Shown: positions 14,925 to 23,628, counted from the first letter of the stretch. The stretch: 64,000 nt of DNA from Rheinheimera sp. 4Y26 (GCF_025245835.1 NZ_JAOBWS010000010.1:62001-126000); one strand, 5' to 3'. A program made the numbers and translations. Notes: generated from the sequence alone by a model not told the origin.

Positions 14925-15987
14925 GCTGATAATCCCTGTTGATGGTGCTGCCAAGCAGCTGCCAATAATCAAATGGACTTTTGCCATCACCCGGTCTTTT
15001 GCAGACTAAATCTTCAGCTTTAAAAGTGTCGCCTGCTTTAAGCGGCCGTGCCGCCACCAGTGATTTTCGAATCAAAGTCCGGTTTTTCAGCTCAGAAGCG
15101 GCTGGTTCCTTGCGGCCATGGCCCAGCACCAGCTCTACCTGACGAATGCCATCCACCATAGCTTTGAGTTCTGCAGGCTCCAGCGAGGCCTGATGATCAG
15201 GCCCTGGCAGGTTTTTATCCAGGGTAAAATGTTTTTCAATGACAGTGGCATCACGGGCCACTGCGGCCATCGGCACCACAATACCCTGACTGTGGTCGGA
15301 ATATCCGACCGCCAGGCCAAATTCCTGACGTAAGGTATCCATGGCTTTTAAGTTAATGTCGGCAAAAGGCGCCGGATATTCGGTGGTGCAATGTAATAAG
15401 GTGACTTTTTGTTTCAGTTGCTGCTGACCTTCGGCAGAGTTAAAGGCGCTGGCAAAATCAGCGCTGCTCTTTGGCAACGCAGTTGCTGGCGCCGTCATGC
15501 CATAAGCCAGTACAGCCAGCGCATCACGGATTTCAGTTAAGGTGCTGACGCCAGTCGATAAAATAATATCGGCGCCGGTGCGGGCATATTGTAATAACAA
15601 CGGGGCATTGGTGATTTCACCGGACGGAATTTTCAGCACCGGCAATTGCAGCCTGGCTAAAAACTGCAGGCTTTCGCTGTCAAAAGCGGTCGACATAAAA
15701 CGGATGCCAAGCTCGTTACATTTTTTGATCAGCAGCAGATGGTCGGCATGACTGAGTTGCAGTTTTTTTAACATATCCAGCTGATTGCCGTTATTTTGTG
15801 TATTTTCAGCCTGATATTCTGCTTTTTTGGCTCTGTTCGTTACCAGTTGCTCTGCGTTGAAGGTTTGAAACTTCACCACATCAGCACCGGCGGCACTGGC
15901 TGCTTCCACCAGCTGCAACGCCAGTTCTAAACTGCCATTATGGTTTACGCCGGCTTCGGCAATGATCAGGGTTTTGTTCATCAGCAT
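14902..15987 (-). CDS. legI: Nonulosonic acid synthase (NeuB/LegI-like)
   Basis: Condenses phosphoenolpyruvate with a six-carbon 2-acetamido sugar to form a nine-carbon nonulosonic acid. The 361-residue product has the NeuB barrel with IIAEAGVNHNGSLELALQLV at the start, VVKFQTF, LKIPSGEITNAPLL, LHCTTEYPAP and VIEKHFTLDKNLPGPDHQ, and a C-terminal SAF/antifreeze-like domain (about 295-355) with RKSLVAARPLKAGDTF. All landmarks of a working enzyme are present. The context favours 2,4-diacetamido-2,4,6-trideoxymannose as substrate, hence LegI. Confidence 0.93.
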   Translation of the reverse strand: MLMNKTLIIAEAGVNHNGSLELALQLVEAASAAGADVVKFQTFNAEQLVTNRAKKAEYQAENTQNNGNQLDMLKKLQLSHADHLLLIKKCNELGIRFMSTAFDSESLQFLARLQLPVLKIPSGEITNAPLLLQYARTGADIILSTGVSTLTEIRDALAVLAYGMTAPATALPKSSADFASAFNSAEGQQQLKQKVTLLHCTTEYPAPFADINLKAMDTLRQEFGLAVGYSDHSQGIVVPMAAVARDATVIEKHFTLDKNLPGPDHQASLEPAELKAMVDGIRQVELVLGHGRKEPAASELKNRTLIRKSLVAARPLKAGDTFKAEDLVCKRPGDGKSPFDYWQLLGSTINRDYQHDELIDN

Positions 15988-15995
15988 CTGCGCTC

Positions 15996-17135
15996 TTAAT
16001 GAATATCAAAAAACTTTTTGTGCGCAGTCAGAGGTAATTCCGCCAATAACCGGGCGACCGTCTGGCTGGTCTGTCCTGCGTCATAAGGGTTATCGGCGGC
16101 GCTCAGCAGATCTTTAGTCTGCAGTGCCTGTTGGATGGCATGGCTGATGGCCAAAGGCTCGGGCGGGCAATGCACTATATGTTTGGAACACTCGCGGCCT
16201 TGCTGGCGTACACCAACATTTACCACAGGCACCGCCAGTGACGGAATTTCAATAATGCCGCTGGAAGAGTTCCCAATCACCAGTGCAGCATGGCTGACCA
16301 CATCCAGATAACGATGGCCAAAAGATGCCACAGTTTTCACTTTGCTGTTGCCGGCTTGCCACTGCTGCAGCGCCTGAATAATCACCTTGCCGCCGTTGTC
16401 GGCATTGGGGTAACTCGCCACTACTGCATAGTTTTGTTGGCTTTCAAGTGCCTGAATAAGCGCTGCAATGCCAGCGGCGGGGGCTTCATCTGCAGCTGTA
16501 ACCGGATGATAAGTTAAAAAGATAAATTCAGTGTCTGGTGCAAGCCCCAAAAAAGCCAGGGTATCAGCGCGGCTGGCGCGCTGTTGCCCCCTGATATTAT
16601 CCAGGCCAATGGCCCCTACGTTAAACACGCGCTCCGGGTTTTCACCCAGCTGGATCACCCTTTGGCGGTGCTGCACACAAGAAGTGGCGTGGTAACTGCT
16701 CATTTTGGTGATGGCATGGCGAATGGCATCATCATAAGCACCTTCGGTAATTTCACCGCCGTGCAGGTGCAGCACAGGAATTTGCATAATAAGCGCAGCT
16801 TGCGCCATACCCAGGGCTTCATACCTGTCACCAAGCAGCACCAGTAGATCGGGCCTGAGCCGCTCCAGCGCATCGGCATAACCAATAATGCCAAGGCCAA
16901 GGCTTTTCAGAGTGCCTACCGCGCTGTCGGACGATAATAAAGTTTCAATTCTGGCGGCTATGGCAAAACCATCCTGCTCAATACTTTTTACCGTATAACC
17001 ATAATCGGGCGACAGGTGCATGGCTGAAACAATCAGCTGCAGCTCAAGCTCAGCATGTTGCTGAATTTGTTTAAGCAGCGGGAATAATAATCCGTACTCA
17101 GAGCGGGCACCGGTGAACACTGCAATTTTTCTCAT
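15996..17135 (-). CDS. legG: Hydrolysing NDP-sugar 2-epimerase (NeuC/LegG-like)
   Basis: Hydrolyses and 2-epimerises an NDP-activated 2-acetamido sugar, releasing the free mannose-configured sugar for NeuB/LegI. The 379-residue product has VFTGARSEYGLLFPLL at the N-terminus, LHLHGGEITEGAYDDAIRHA mid-protein and VGNSSSGIIEIPSL in the C-terminal domain. The start ATG has AAAGGAG 7 bases upstream, and that whole initiation region is the last unit of a 20-bp tandem repeat running back into legC (17131-17240). Two tiny ORFs with 4-base overlaps link the legC stop to this start. Confidence 0.93.
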   Translation of the reverse strand: MRKIAVFTGARSEYGLLFPLLKQIQQHAELELQLIVSAMHLSPDYGYTVKSIEQDGFAIAARIETLLSSDSAVGTLKSLGLGIIGYADALERLRPDLLVLLGDRYEALGMAQAALIMQIPVLHLHGGEITEGAYDDAIRHAITKMSSYHATSCVQHRQRVIQLGENPERVFNVGAIGLDNIRGQQRASRADTLAFLGLAPDTEFIFLTYHPVTAADEAPAAGIAALIQALESQQNYAVVASYPNADNGGKVIIQALQQWQAGNSKVKTVASFGHRYLDVVSHAALVIGNSSSGIIEIPSLAVPVVNVGVRQQGRECSKHIVHCPPEPLAISHAIQQALQTKDLLSAADNPYDAGQTSQTVARLLAELPLTAHKKFFDIH

Positions 17136-17240
17136 GCCTGGACTCCTTTACTCATGGCTTTATTCCTTTTTTTATGTCTGGACTACTTTGCTTATGGCTG
17201 CGCTCCCTTGCACATGGCTGCGCTCCCTTGCTCACGGCTG
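17131..17240 (-). repeat. Tandem 20-bp repeat of a translation-start module, legC-neuC junction
   Basis: Five consecutive 20-bp units and half of a sixth occupy 17131-17150, 17151-17170, 17171-17190, 17191-17210, 17211-17230 and 17231-17240. On the minus strand each reads roughly AAGGGAGCGCAGCCATGAG: a Shine-Dalgarno, seven bases, and ATG (ATA in two units, GTG in the half unit). The neuC start is the final unit and the legC stop lies in the first. Read in order: the legC TGA overlaps a GTG (GTGA) that opens a 27-codon frame (17235-17152); its TGA overlaps an ATG (ATGA) opening a 7-codon frame (17155-17132); that TGA overlaps the neuC ATG (ATGA). Confidence 0.9.
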
Positions 17241-18392
17241 TAGCCCGGGGGCGACCGAACTTGGCAGATTGACCAGACGTTTGGCCAGCCATTCACTGTG
17301 GCTAAGGCTACCGCGCGGGCAATCTTTATACATGGGCAAATGGTGCATCAGCTCCCACACAGGCCTGGTCATAATGCCCTGGTTATTGCTTTGTTTCAGA
17401 AGCAATTGTTGTTGCTGCTCATTGGCACAAATCACGGCATTTAACCAATAGTTGGATTTGGCATAAGCAGGCTCAGCCACAAACTGATAATCGCTGTCTT
17501 GCAAAAAGTTCTGGTATAACCCGGCTAAAGCTCTTTTATTGGCAAGATATGAAGGTAATTTTGTCAGTTGGGCACAGCCTAAAGCGGCGTTTAAATTGGG
17601 CATGCGAAAGTTAAAGGCTACTTCGTCGTGAAAAAACTGATAAGGATGGGCAACTTTGGCGGTGGTGGTGACATGTTTACAATGCACCCCATCCTCTATC
17701 TGCTGACAAAGCACCATACCACCACCGCCTGTGGTGATAATTTTATTGCCGTTAAAACTTAAAGCGCCAAAACGGCCAAAGGTGCCGGTATGACGGCCAC
17801 GATAAAACGAGCCGAGGCTCTCGGCGGCATCTTCTATCAACGGTAATTGCCATTCACTACAAATAGCAACAACTTCATCAAGTTGCACCGGATGACCAAA
17901 GGTGTGCATAGGCACAACAGCGCCAATTTTTTGACCTGTGCTGCGAAGTACAGTGTTGCCGGCGGCATTTTTGCCGCATTGTTCAGTTAAAAACTGCTGC
18001 AGTGCATCCGGGCATAAGCCCAGGCTCATGGGCGACACATCAACAAAAGCCGGTGTGGCCCCCAGAAAATGCACGGCATTACAGGTGGCAACAAAAGTCA
18101 GCGCCTGAGTGATCACAATATCGCCCTGGCCCACACCGGCCAGATGTAAAGCTGCCTGTAAGGCGGCTGTACCATTGACGGTGGCAACGGCGCGGCTGCT
18201 TTGGCAAAAAGCGGCCATCTGTTGTTCAAACTGGTCAACAAAAGGGCCTGCGCTGGAAACAAAAGTACTGTCTAAACAAGCCAGCAGACTGGTTTTTTCC
18301 GCATCATTAAACAGTGGCGCATGCAGTGGAATAGGGCCTGTGCTTTGATAAATGTCGCGGATAAAACTCAGCAGCGCTTTTGTGCCTGTCAT
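17232..18392 (-). CDS. legC: DegT/DnrJ/EryC1 sugar aminotransferase (LegC-like)
   Basis: PLP-dependent transfer of an amino group to C4 of the 4-keto-6-deoxy NDP-sugar made by LegB. The 386-residue product has the family fold: NGTAALQAALHLAGVGQGD near the N-terminus, IEDAAESLGSFYRG mid-protein, and the Schiff-base lysine K217 in SFNGNKIITTGGGG. Its ATG overlaps the legB stop by one base (TAATG). The stop lies inside the 20-bp tandem repeat that leads to neuC, and its last codons (GLQP) are encoded by a repeat unit, so the repeat may have altered the natural C-terminus. Confidence 0.9.
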   Translation of the reverse strand: MTGTKALLSFIRDIYQSTGPIPLHAPLFNDAEKTSLLACLDSTFVSSAGPFVDQFEQQMAAFCQSSRAVATVNGTAALQAALHLAGVGQGDIVITQALTFVATCNAVHFLGATPAFVDVSPMSLGLCPDALQQFLTEQCGKNAAGNTVLRSTGQKIGAVVPMHTFGHPVQLDEVVAICSEWQLPLIEDAAESLGSFYRGRHTGTFGRFGALSFNGNKIITTGGGGMVLCQQIEDGVHCKHVTTTAKVAHPYQFFHDEVAFNFRMPNLNAALGCAQLTKLPSYLANKRALAGLYQNFLQDSDYQFVAEPAYAKSNYWLNAVICANEQQQQLLLKQSNNQGIMTRPVWELMHHLPMYKDCPRGSLSHSEWLAKRLVNLPSSVAPGLQP

Positions 18393-19576
18393 TACATTTT
18401 TCCATCCAGATATTTGCCGGTGTCCTGATGCATAAAACCAGGTAAAGTGGCGATAAATAATTTGACTATATCGGCCTTGTGCCAGACAGGTTGAGCTTTG
18501 ATCTGGTTTATTTGCTGGTAAAAGTGCGTCAGCTGCTGATTATCAGCTGCGCTCTGGTGCAACACACCAATCTGCTGATAACTGTGAAAATCTGGGCTGT
18601 CTTGCTGCTCGTAAAATTCTTCAGCTTCTTTTTCACCCGTGGTATCCGACGGACTAAAGACACAGGGCCATTGACCCTGAGCCGGTAGTGTGGCCATTAA
18701 AGCGCGTGCTTCTTGTTCTGTGCTGCAGAGCTTTGGCGTAAAACCATGGTTTTTCAGGAATTTCTCCGCAATGCTTGTCATGCTGATCAGCTGACTTTCA
18801 TTAAGTTTGGGAAAATACACATCACGGTTCTGGCCAAAACAGCAGGACATAATACAAAGCACTGCTGCTTCATGATCGGTAATAAAATAACGTCTGATAT
18901 CGCTGGGTGCTGCTAAAGGTTGTTGTTTTTGCAGTCGTTTTTCAAAGCCATGTAATAAAGAACCGTCGGAGAAGGCCACATTGGCAAAGCGGGCGGTGGA
19001 GATGTTGATCTGGTCGCTGTAGCTGGCCAGCACCAGCTCCATAATACGTTTGGACGCGCCCATCATATTGACCGGATTGGACGCTTTGTCGGTGGACACA
19101 CAAAAGTATTTTTTCACACCGGCCTGCACCGACTGGCGCAGCGTTTTTTCGGTGTTCAGAATATTCACATCAATCATCCGCATCAGGGTAAACACGTCTT
19201 TTTCGCTGCGCACATGTTTCAGCGCCGACAGGTTCAGTACATAGTCGTATTTGCCGTCGCTGCTGATAAACCTGTCATAAGCCAAAGAACCGATATCAAG
19301 TGCCAGCGCCTGGAAATCAGCCGGGAAAATGTCAAAGCTACTGCGCAGGTCGCGCACCAGTTCAACCAGATTGTTTTCACTGAGGTCAACCAGATGTAGC
19401 TTGGCAGGGCCGTAACTCATCAAAAGCCGTGTCACTGCCTGGCCAATAGAGCCGGCCGCACCCAGCACCAGACAGGATGAATTGCCAAGCAGGCTGCAAA
19501 GTTTGTGATGATGGGCCTGTAAATCGTCGTCCAACATTTCAGATGGGCGGCCTAAATACTGTAAGACATTTTCCAT
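18392..19576 (-). CDS. legB: NDP-GlcNAc 4,6-dehydratase, CapD/LegB-like
   Basis: First committed enzyme of the operon: NAD-dependent removal of water from an NDP-N-acetylglucosamine to a 4-keto-6-deoxy sugar. The 394-residue product has an extended SDR fold with the nucleotide motif LVLGAAGSIGQAVTRLL (about 36-52), LNLSALKHVRSEKDVF, and VSTDKASNPVNMMGASKRIM, the Polysacc_synt_2/CapD signature in which MxxxK replaces the SDR YxxxK. A soluble form, without the membrane domain of PglF. It opens the operon; no clear Shine-Dalgarno is seen at the ATG. GDP versus UDP substrate is undecided by sequence. Confidence 0.87.
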   Translation of the reverse strand: MENVLQYLGRPSEMLDDDLQAHHHKLCSLLGNSSCLVLGAAGSIGQAVTRLLMSYGPAKLHLVDLSENNLVELVRDLRSSFDIFPADFQALALDIGSLAYDRFISSDGKYDYVLNLSALKHVRSEKDVFTLMRMIDVNILNTEKTLRQSVQAGVKKYFCVSTDKASNPVNMMGASKRIMELVLASYSDQINISTARFANVAFSDGSLLHGFEKRLQKQQPLAAPSDIRRYFITDHEAAVLCIMSCCFGQNRDVYFPKLNESQLISMTSIAEKFLKNHGFTPKLCSTEQEARALMATLPAQGQWPCVFSPSDTTGEKEAEEFYEQQDSPDFHSYQQIGVLHQSAADNQQLTHFYQQINQIKAQPVWHKADIVKLFIATLPGFMHQDTGKYLDGKM

Positions 19577-19598
19577 AAAGCACTGACTTTTGGTTATT

Positions 19599-19611
19599 TG
19601 ATTTTAAATCA
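19599..19611. promoter_or_regulatory. 13-base palindrome upstream of legB
   Basis: TGATTTTAAATCA (6-bp arms around one base) lies 22 bases upstream of the legB start and within any plausible core promoter of the operon. It could be an operator, or just AT-rich promoter DNA. I could not fix a convincing sigma-70, sigma-54 or sigma-28 promoter on the minus strand here. Confidence 0.3.
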
Positions 19612-19792
19612 GTCTATTAGAAAACTTATCGGGCGACAAACCCAAGCGCTGAAATCACTGCTGAGCTCAAGCGGGCGAAGTTGAACCCCGGGGTTAGACA
19701 AAGTGTTTGCCAGAGGCTGCGCACAGGCCGTGGAACATCAGGTCAATGCGGCATATACTCAAACTCCCACTGCCGGAAAAAGGTAAGTTGCC

Positions 19793-20587
19793 GTGAAAAT
19801 TAACACCAATATTGCTGCCGAACCGCTCAAACAAAACAAGATAGATTCAGACAATCTGCTCAAACAACTGGCCAGTGCCAGAAGAGTGAACAGTGCCGCC
19901 GACGACGCTGCAGGTTTACAAATCATTGACCGGTTAACGGCGCAGGCCAACAGTGCCAGTCAGGGCATGCGTAATTTGTATGACGGCATGTCGCTGGCGG
20001 CAGTGGCTGAGCAGACGCTGGCCGGTGTCAGCGAGGGGTTATCTGAGCTTGATAGTCTGACAGTGCAGGCCGGGAACGGCGCCCTGACCGATGCCGATCG
20101 TGCCGCCATTGCAGAACAAGCTGCGCAAATCAGCAAGTCGATGCAACAACAAATCGACAACAGCAGTTTTGCCGGTGTGAAACTGTTTGCCGAAGATAAA
20201 CAAATTGCCTTTAGCAGTGGCGATACGCTTTTGAACCTGAACACGCCGGGGCTGGCCGGTGCGGTCAGTGGTAATGGTTTGGATGCTATTGATTTTAATA
20301 CGGAAGCTGGCCGCAGTGCGGCGCAAAACAGTATCCAGAGCCTGAGTAAAACAGTCAATGCCGCCAGGGCAGACTTAGGCGCAGGTGTGAATACCTTTGC
20401 TGGCGCCGCACGTGGCCTTGCCAGCGCCAATGAAAATGTCAGTGCTGCCCGCAGCAGAATTGAAGATTTGGATTATGCCAGCGCTGTTTCCCGGCAGGTT
20501 GCCAATGGAATCAAGGAACAAGCTGCTGTTGCAGTAAGCATCCAGGGCCGAATTTCTGCCGAACAGTCATTGAAATTATTAGCATAA
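19793..20587 (+). CDS. Short divergent flagellin-like protein
   Basis: A 264-residue flagellin paralogue outside the flagellin cluster, between the sugar operon and flrA. The N-terminal D0/D1 part starts MKINTNIAAEPLKQNKIDSD, has an abbreviated D0, and keeps RRVNSAADDAAGLQIIDRLT; the C-terminal part keeps ENVSAARSRIEDLDYASAVS and ends SIQGRISAEQSLKLLA. The middle domain is reduced to a few dozen residues. The start is GTG with AAAAAGG upstream; no ATG fits. I find no sigma-28 promoter; a weak TATACT (19754-19759) is the only -10-like element. A strong terminator follows. Function is unknown: minor filament protein, junction variant or regulator are all possible. Confidence 0.85.
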   Translation: MKINTNIAAEPLKQNKIDSDNLLKQLASARRVNSAADDAAGLQIIDRLTAQANSASQGMRNLYDGMSLAAVAEQTLAGVSEGLSELDSLTVQAGNGALTDADRAAIAEQAAQISKSMQQQIDNSSFAGVKLFAEDKQIAFSSGDTLLNLNTPGLAGAVSGNGLDAIDFNTEAGRSAAQNSIQSLSKTVNAARADLGAGVNTFAGAARGLASANENVSAARSRIEDLDYASAVSRQVANGIKEQAAVAVSIQGRISAEQSLKLLA

Positions 20588-20619
20588 TTGCTTTTGCTGA
20601 AGTACCTGTCGCCAGCAAA

Positions 20620-20659
20620 CGCTAATTTTTTGACACTAGCGTCAAAAAATTAGCGTTTT
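20620..20659 (+). terminator. Intrinsic terminator after the flagellin-like gene
   Basis: A perfect 15-bp inverted repeat (20620-20634 with 20641-20655, CGCTAATTTTTTGAC and its complement, 6-base loop) followed by TTTTA. It separates the short flagellin gene from flrA. Confidence 0.85.
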
Positions 20660-20662
20660 ACC

Positions 20663-20690
20663 TTGCAAGCCTGCAATGCCTTTGTAAGAA
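20663..20690 (+). promoter_or_regulatory. Candidate sigma-70 promoter of flrA
   Basis: TTGCAA (20663-20668), a 16-base gap and TAAGAA (20685-20690) resemble a housekeeping promoter 30 bases before the flrA start. flrA, as the top of the cascade, is expected to have a housekeeping promoter. Confidence 0.4.
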
Positions 20691-20720
20691 TGAAAAAAAA
20701 GCAAAGAGCAGTGCCGCGCC

Positions 20721-22175
20721 ATGACCCCGAAGCTTTATATTCTTGATCAGCAGGAACAACGTGCCCAGCGTCTGAGTATTATTCTGACTTTTGTGGCGGA
20801 GCCGCATCAGCTGGTCAGTGAAACTGAACTACAACAGGCACTGGCAAGCGACGCTAAAGCCGTAGTACTGCTGGGCGCGCTCACCAGTCAGCGGCATGAA
20901 CAGCTGATAGAACAATACCCGCAAGCGGCGTTTTTACTGCTCGGCGAAACCTTAAAATCTTTGCTCAAACACGCCAATGTGGTTGGCTTGCTGACCGAAC
21001 CTTTTGCTTATGCATCTCTTACCCAGCACCTGCGCGATTGTCAGGAATACCATAGATTATTGCCAGGCCAGCGTCAGCACGAAGTGCAGGCGCGTTTTGT
21101 TGGTATGGTTGGCTTGTCGCCACAAATGCAGCAAGTGCGTTTTTTAATTCAGCAGGTGGCAAGAACAGACGCTAACGTACTGATTTTAGGCGAGTCCGGC
21201 ACAGGTAAAGAGGTGGTGGCACGCAATATTCATGTGTTGTCGCATCGCAGTGAAGGCCCTTTTGTGCCTATTAACTGCGGTGCTATTCCGGCAGAACTGT
21301 TGGAAAGTGAGTTATTCGGCCATGAAAAAGGCGCTTTTACCGGCGCTATTTCCACCCGTAAAGGCCGGTTTGAACTGGCGCAGGGCGGCACACTGTTTTT
21401 AGATGAAATTGGTGATATGCCCCTGCCAATGCAGGTGAAGTTACTGCGGGTGTTGCAGGAGCGTACTTATGAGCGGGTTGGCGGTAGTCAGCCGATTAAA
21501 GCCGATGTGCGTATTATTGCAGCTACCCACCGTCAGCTCGAAGATATGATAAGCGATGGCCGCTTTCGCGAAGATTTATTTTACCGGCTCAATGTATTTC
21601 CGATTGAAACTCCGGCGCTGAAAGAGCGTGCCGAAGATCTACCTTTGTTATTGCAGGAATTACAACACAGGCTGGAGCAGCAGGGCCAGGCAGCCATTAA
21701 ATTTACCGAAAGAGCCATTGCCAGCCTGAAGTTGCATCCCTGGCCGGGCAATGTGCGGGAGCTGGCCAACCTGGTGGAAAGGTTAAGCATTATGTATCCG
21801 CAGCAGGTGATTGATGTGGCTGAATTGCCGCAAAAATACCGTCACCTCGATGTAGAAAGTTATGTGCCACATTACCCTGAAGCGCTGCAGGAAAGAGACG
21901 CTATTAACGAGCTGTTCCAGTTTGACCAGGACGAGGATGACAGTGCCGCTGAATTTGGCCCGGCACAAAGTTCAATTGAGCAGTTGCCGGATGAAGGTCT
22001 GGATTTAAAACAATTCCTGGCCGATCTGGAAATTTCTTTGATAAGCCAGGCGCTGGAGCGACACGATTATGTGGTGGCCAGAGCTGCCGATATTTTGTGT
22101 TTACGCCGCACCACTTTAGTGGAAAAAATGCGCAAATATAATCTGGTGCGTGACGAGCTGAACACCGAAGAATAA
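20721..22175 (+). CDS. flrA: Flagellar master regulator FlrA (FleQ-type sigma-54 activator)
   Basis: FlrA starts the polar flagellar cascade by driving sigma-54 promoters, first that of flrBC. The 484-residue product has an N-terminal FleQ-type receiver-like domain (about 1-115) without a clear phospho-acceptor set, an AAA+ domain with Walker A GESGTGKE (157-164) and the sigma-54 contact loop GAFTGA (204-209), and a C-terminal Fis-type helix-turn-helix ([20 protein letters not shown]). In Pseudomonas FleQ binds cyclic di-GMP and FlhG-type ATPases oppose it; flhG is in this window. The ATG follows a terminator and a possible sigma-70 promoter. Confidence 0.95.
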   Translation: MTPKLYILDQQEQRAQRLSIILTFVAEPHQLVSETELQQALASDAKAVVLLGALTSQRHEQLIEQYPQAAFLLLGETLKSLLKHANVVGLLTEPFAYASLTQHLRDCQEYHRLLPGQRQHEVQARFVGMVGLSPQMQQVRFLIQQVARTDANVLILGESGTGKEVVARNIHVLSHRSEGPFVPINCGAIPAELLESELFGHEKGAFTGAISTRKGRFELAQGGTLFLDEIGDMPLPMQVKLLRVLQERTYERVGGSQPIKADVRIIAATHRQLEDMISDGRFREDLFYRLNVFPIETPALKERAEDLPLLLQELQHRLEQQGQAAIKFTERAIASLKLHPWPGNVRELANLVERLSIMYPQQVIDVAELPQKYRHLDVESYVPHYPEALQERDAINELFQFDQDEDDSAAEFGPAQSSIEQLPDEGLDLKQFLADLEISLISQALERHDYVVARAADILCLRRTTLVEKMRKYNLVRDELNTEE

Positions 22176-22241
22176 CCGGCTTGTCAAATTTTTGGCTGGC
22201 ATTTTTCGCTGTAACTTTTTGAAATTCATCATTATTTTTAA

Positions 22242-22257
22242 TGGCATGCTTTGTGCT
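22242..22257 (+). promoter_or_regulatory. Sigma-54 promoter of flrBC
   Basis: TGGCATGCTTTGTGCT has the required GG-N10-GC spacing and matches TGGCACG-N4-TTGCW at all but two conserved positions. It lies 36 bases upstream of flrB, as expected for FlrA-dependent transcription of flrBC. Confidence 0.85.
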
Positions 22258-22293
22258 TTACCCCGTTAGTATTTTTATCTGACGGGGACTTGT

Positions 22294-23628
22294 ATGCAAA
22301 GCATCGCTGTTGTTGCCAAAGCCAGCAAAACGCCGGGCCGCATTGTTGCGCCAACGCCGTTATTTGAGCTGGTTTGCGCTGACCAAACCGACAGTGCCAA
22401 CTTAGTGCCGGCCACTGTGCTGTTTACCGGCAACGCGGCCAATAGCACTGCAGGCAGGTCTGACCGCGGCAAACCACAAGCAAAGCAGGGCAGCATAGTC
22501 ACAGCCTTGTTTCCTCAGACCTTATATCAGACAGCTGCCGGTCTTACATCGGCCGCACCTTTGTTGACTGACTTCACTTCAATACCAAACCCTCCTTCGG
22601 CGCAGCTGCAGGAACTGAAACGGCTGCAACATATTCTGCAGGCCTTGCCAACAGGGGTGGTGGTGCTTGATAGCAAAGGTTATGTGCAGCATGCCAATCC
22701 GGTGGCTATTGAAATGCTGGGCGAGCCTTTGATCTGGCAACGCTGGCTGGATGTGATCACCCGCAGTTTCCGGCCGCGTAGTGACGATGGCCTCGAGGTG
22801 TCGTTACACGATGGCCGCCGGGTACAGCTGGCGATCAGTGCGCTGGAAGACGGCGCTGGTCAGCTCATAGTGCTGACCGACTTAACCGAAACCCGTCAGT
22901 TACAAAGCCGCATTGCCCATCTGCAACGTTTGTCGTCGCTGGGCAAAATGATGGCGTCGCTGGCGCATCAAATCCGCACGCCGTTATCCAGTGCCATGTT
23001 GTATGCGCAGAATTTGTGCAGTCAGAAAATTGCTCCAACAGCCCGGCTGCAATTTCAGCAAAAACTATTAAACCGGTTGCAGGATTTAGAGCAACAGGTC
23101 AACGATCTGTTGCTGTTCGCCCGCTCTGGTCGTGAGCAGCAAGTGGCGCCTTTGTCGCTGCAGCAGCTGTTAAACGAAGTACATAACTCAGTAGAAACCC
23201 TGGTGCAACAAGAGCAGGGCAATATTGAGCTACTGCTGCCAGAGCCGGATCTGCTGATCCTGGGCAACCACACCGCACTTTCTGGTGCCATGGCCAATCT
23301 CATTCAGAATGCACTGCAACACGCTGGCCCTGGCGCCCGTATTCAGTTGTCAGCACTGCCAGGCCCTGATGGCAAACAGGTGCTGCTGGCGGTAGAAGAC
23401 TCAGGTCCTGGTGTGCCCAGGGCACTGCAACAACAAATATTTGAACCCTTTTTTACCACCCGCTCAAGCGGCACAGGCCTTGGCCTTGCGGTAGTGCAGG
23501 CTGTTGCCCATTCCCATCACGGCTCAGTGCGCTGTGTGGACGGCAAAGCCGGTGGTGCCAGATTTGAAATGATTTTGCCGGTATTGCCAGCCACAGCCGC
23601 TGTGCAATCAGGCCAACAGGAGGAGTAA
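22294..23628 (+). CDS. flrB: Two-component sensor kinase FlrB
   Basis: FlrB autophosphorylates and passes phosphate to FlrC. The 444-residue product is soluble: a variable N-terminal part (1-105), a PAS-like domain (about 107-200, beginning RLQHILQALPTGVVVLDSKG), a HisKA domain with the phospho-acceptor H225 in SLAHQIRTPLSSAM, and a C-terminal ATPase domain with the N box NLIQNALQHA, G1 DSGPGVP and G2 GTGLGLAVVQAV. There is no transmembrane segment, as in other FlrB/FleS kinases. The ATG at 22294 follows ACGGGGAC. flrC starts 4 bases after its stop. Confidence 0.94.
   Translation: MQSIAVVAKASKTPGRIVAPTPLFELVCADQTDSANLVPATVLFTGNAANSTAGRSDRGKPQAKQGSIVTALFPQTLYQTAAGLTSAAPLLTDFTSIPNPPSAQLQELKRLQHILQALPTGVVVLDSKGYVQHANPVAIEMLGEPLIWQRWLDVITRSFRPRSDDGLEVSLHDGRRVQLAISALEDGAGQLIVLTDLTETRQLQSRIAHLQRLSSLGKMMASLAHQIRTPLSSAMLYAQNLCSQKIAPTARLQFQQKLLNRLQDLEQQVNDLLLFARSGREQQVAPLSLQQLLNEVHNSVETLVQQEQGNIELLLPEPDLLILGNHTALSGAMANLIQNALQHAGPGARIQLSALPGPDGKQVLLAVEDSGPGVPRALQQQIFEPFFTTRSSGTGLGLAVVQAVAHSHHGSVRCVDGKAGGARFEMILPVLPATAAVQSGQQEE

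Noticed and set aside
19642-19680. Sigma-28-like CCCGATAA on the minus strand upstream of legB
   Set aside because: No TAAAGTTT-like box at the required 11-base spacing.
22211-22236. A first TGGC...CGCT near 22190-22212 as the flrB sigma-54 promoter
   Set aside because: GG and GC are not 10 bases apart; the site at 22242 has correct spacing.
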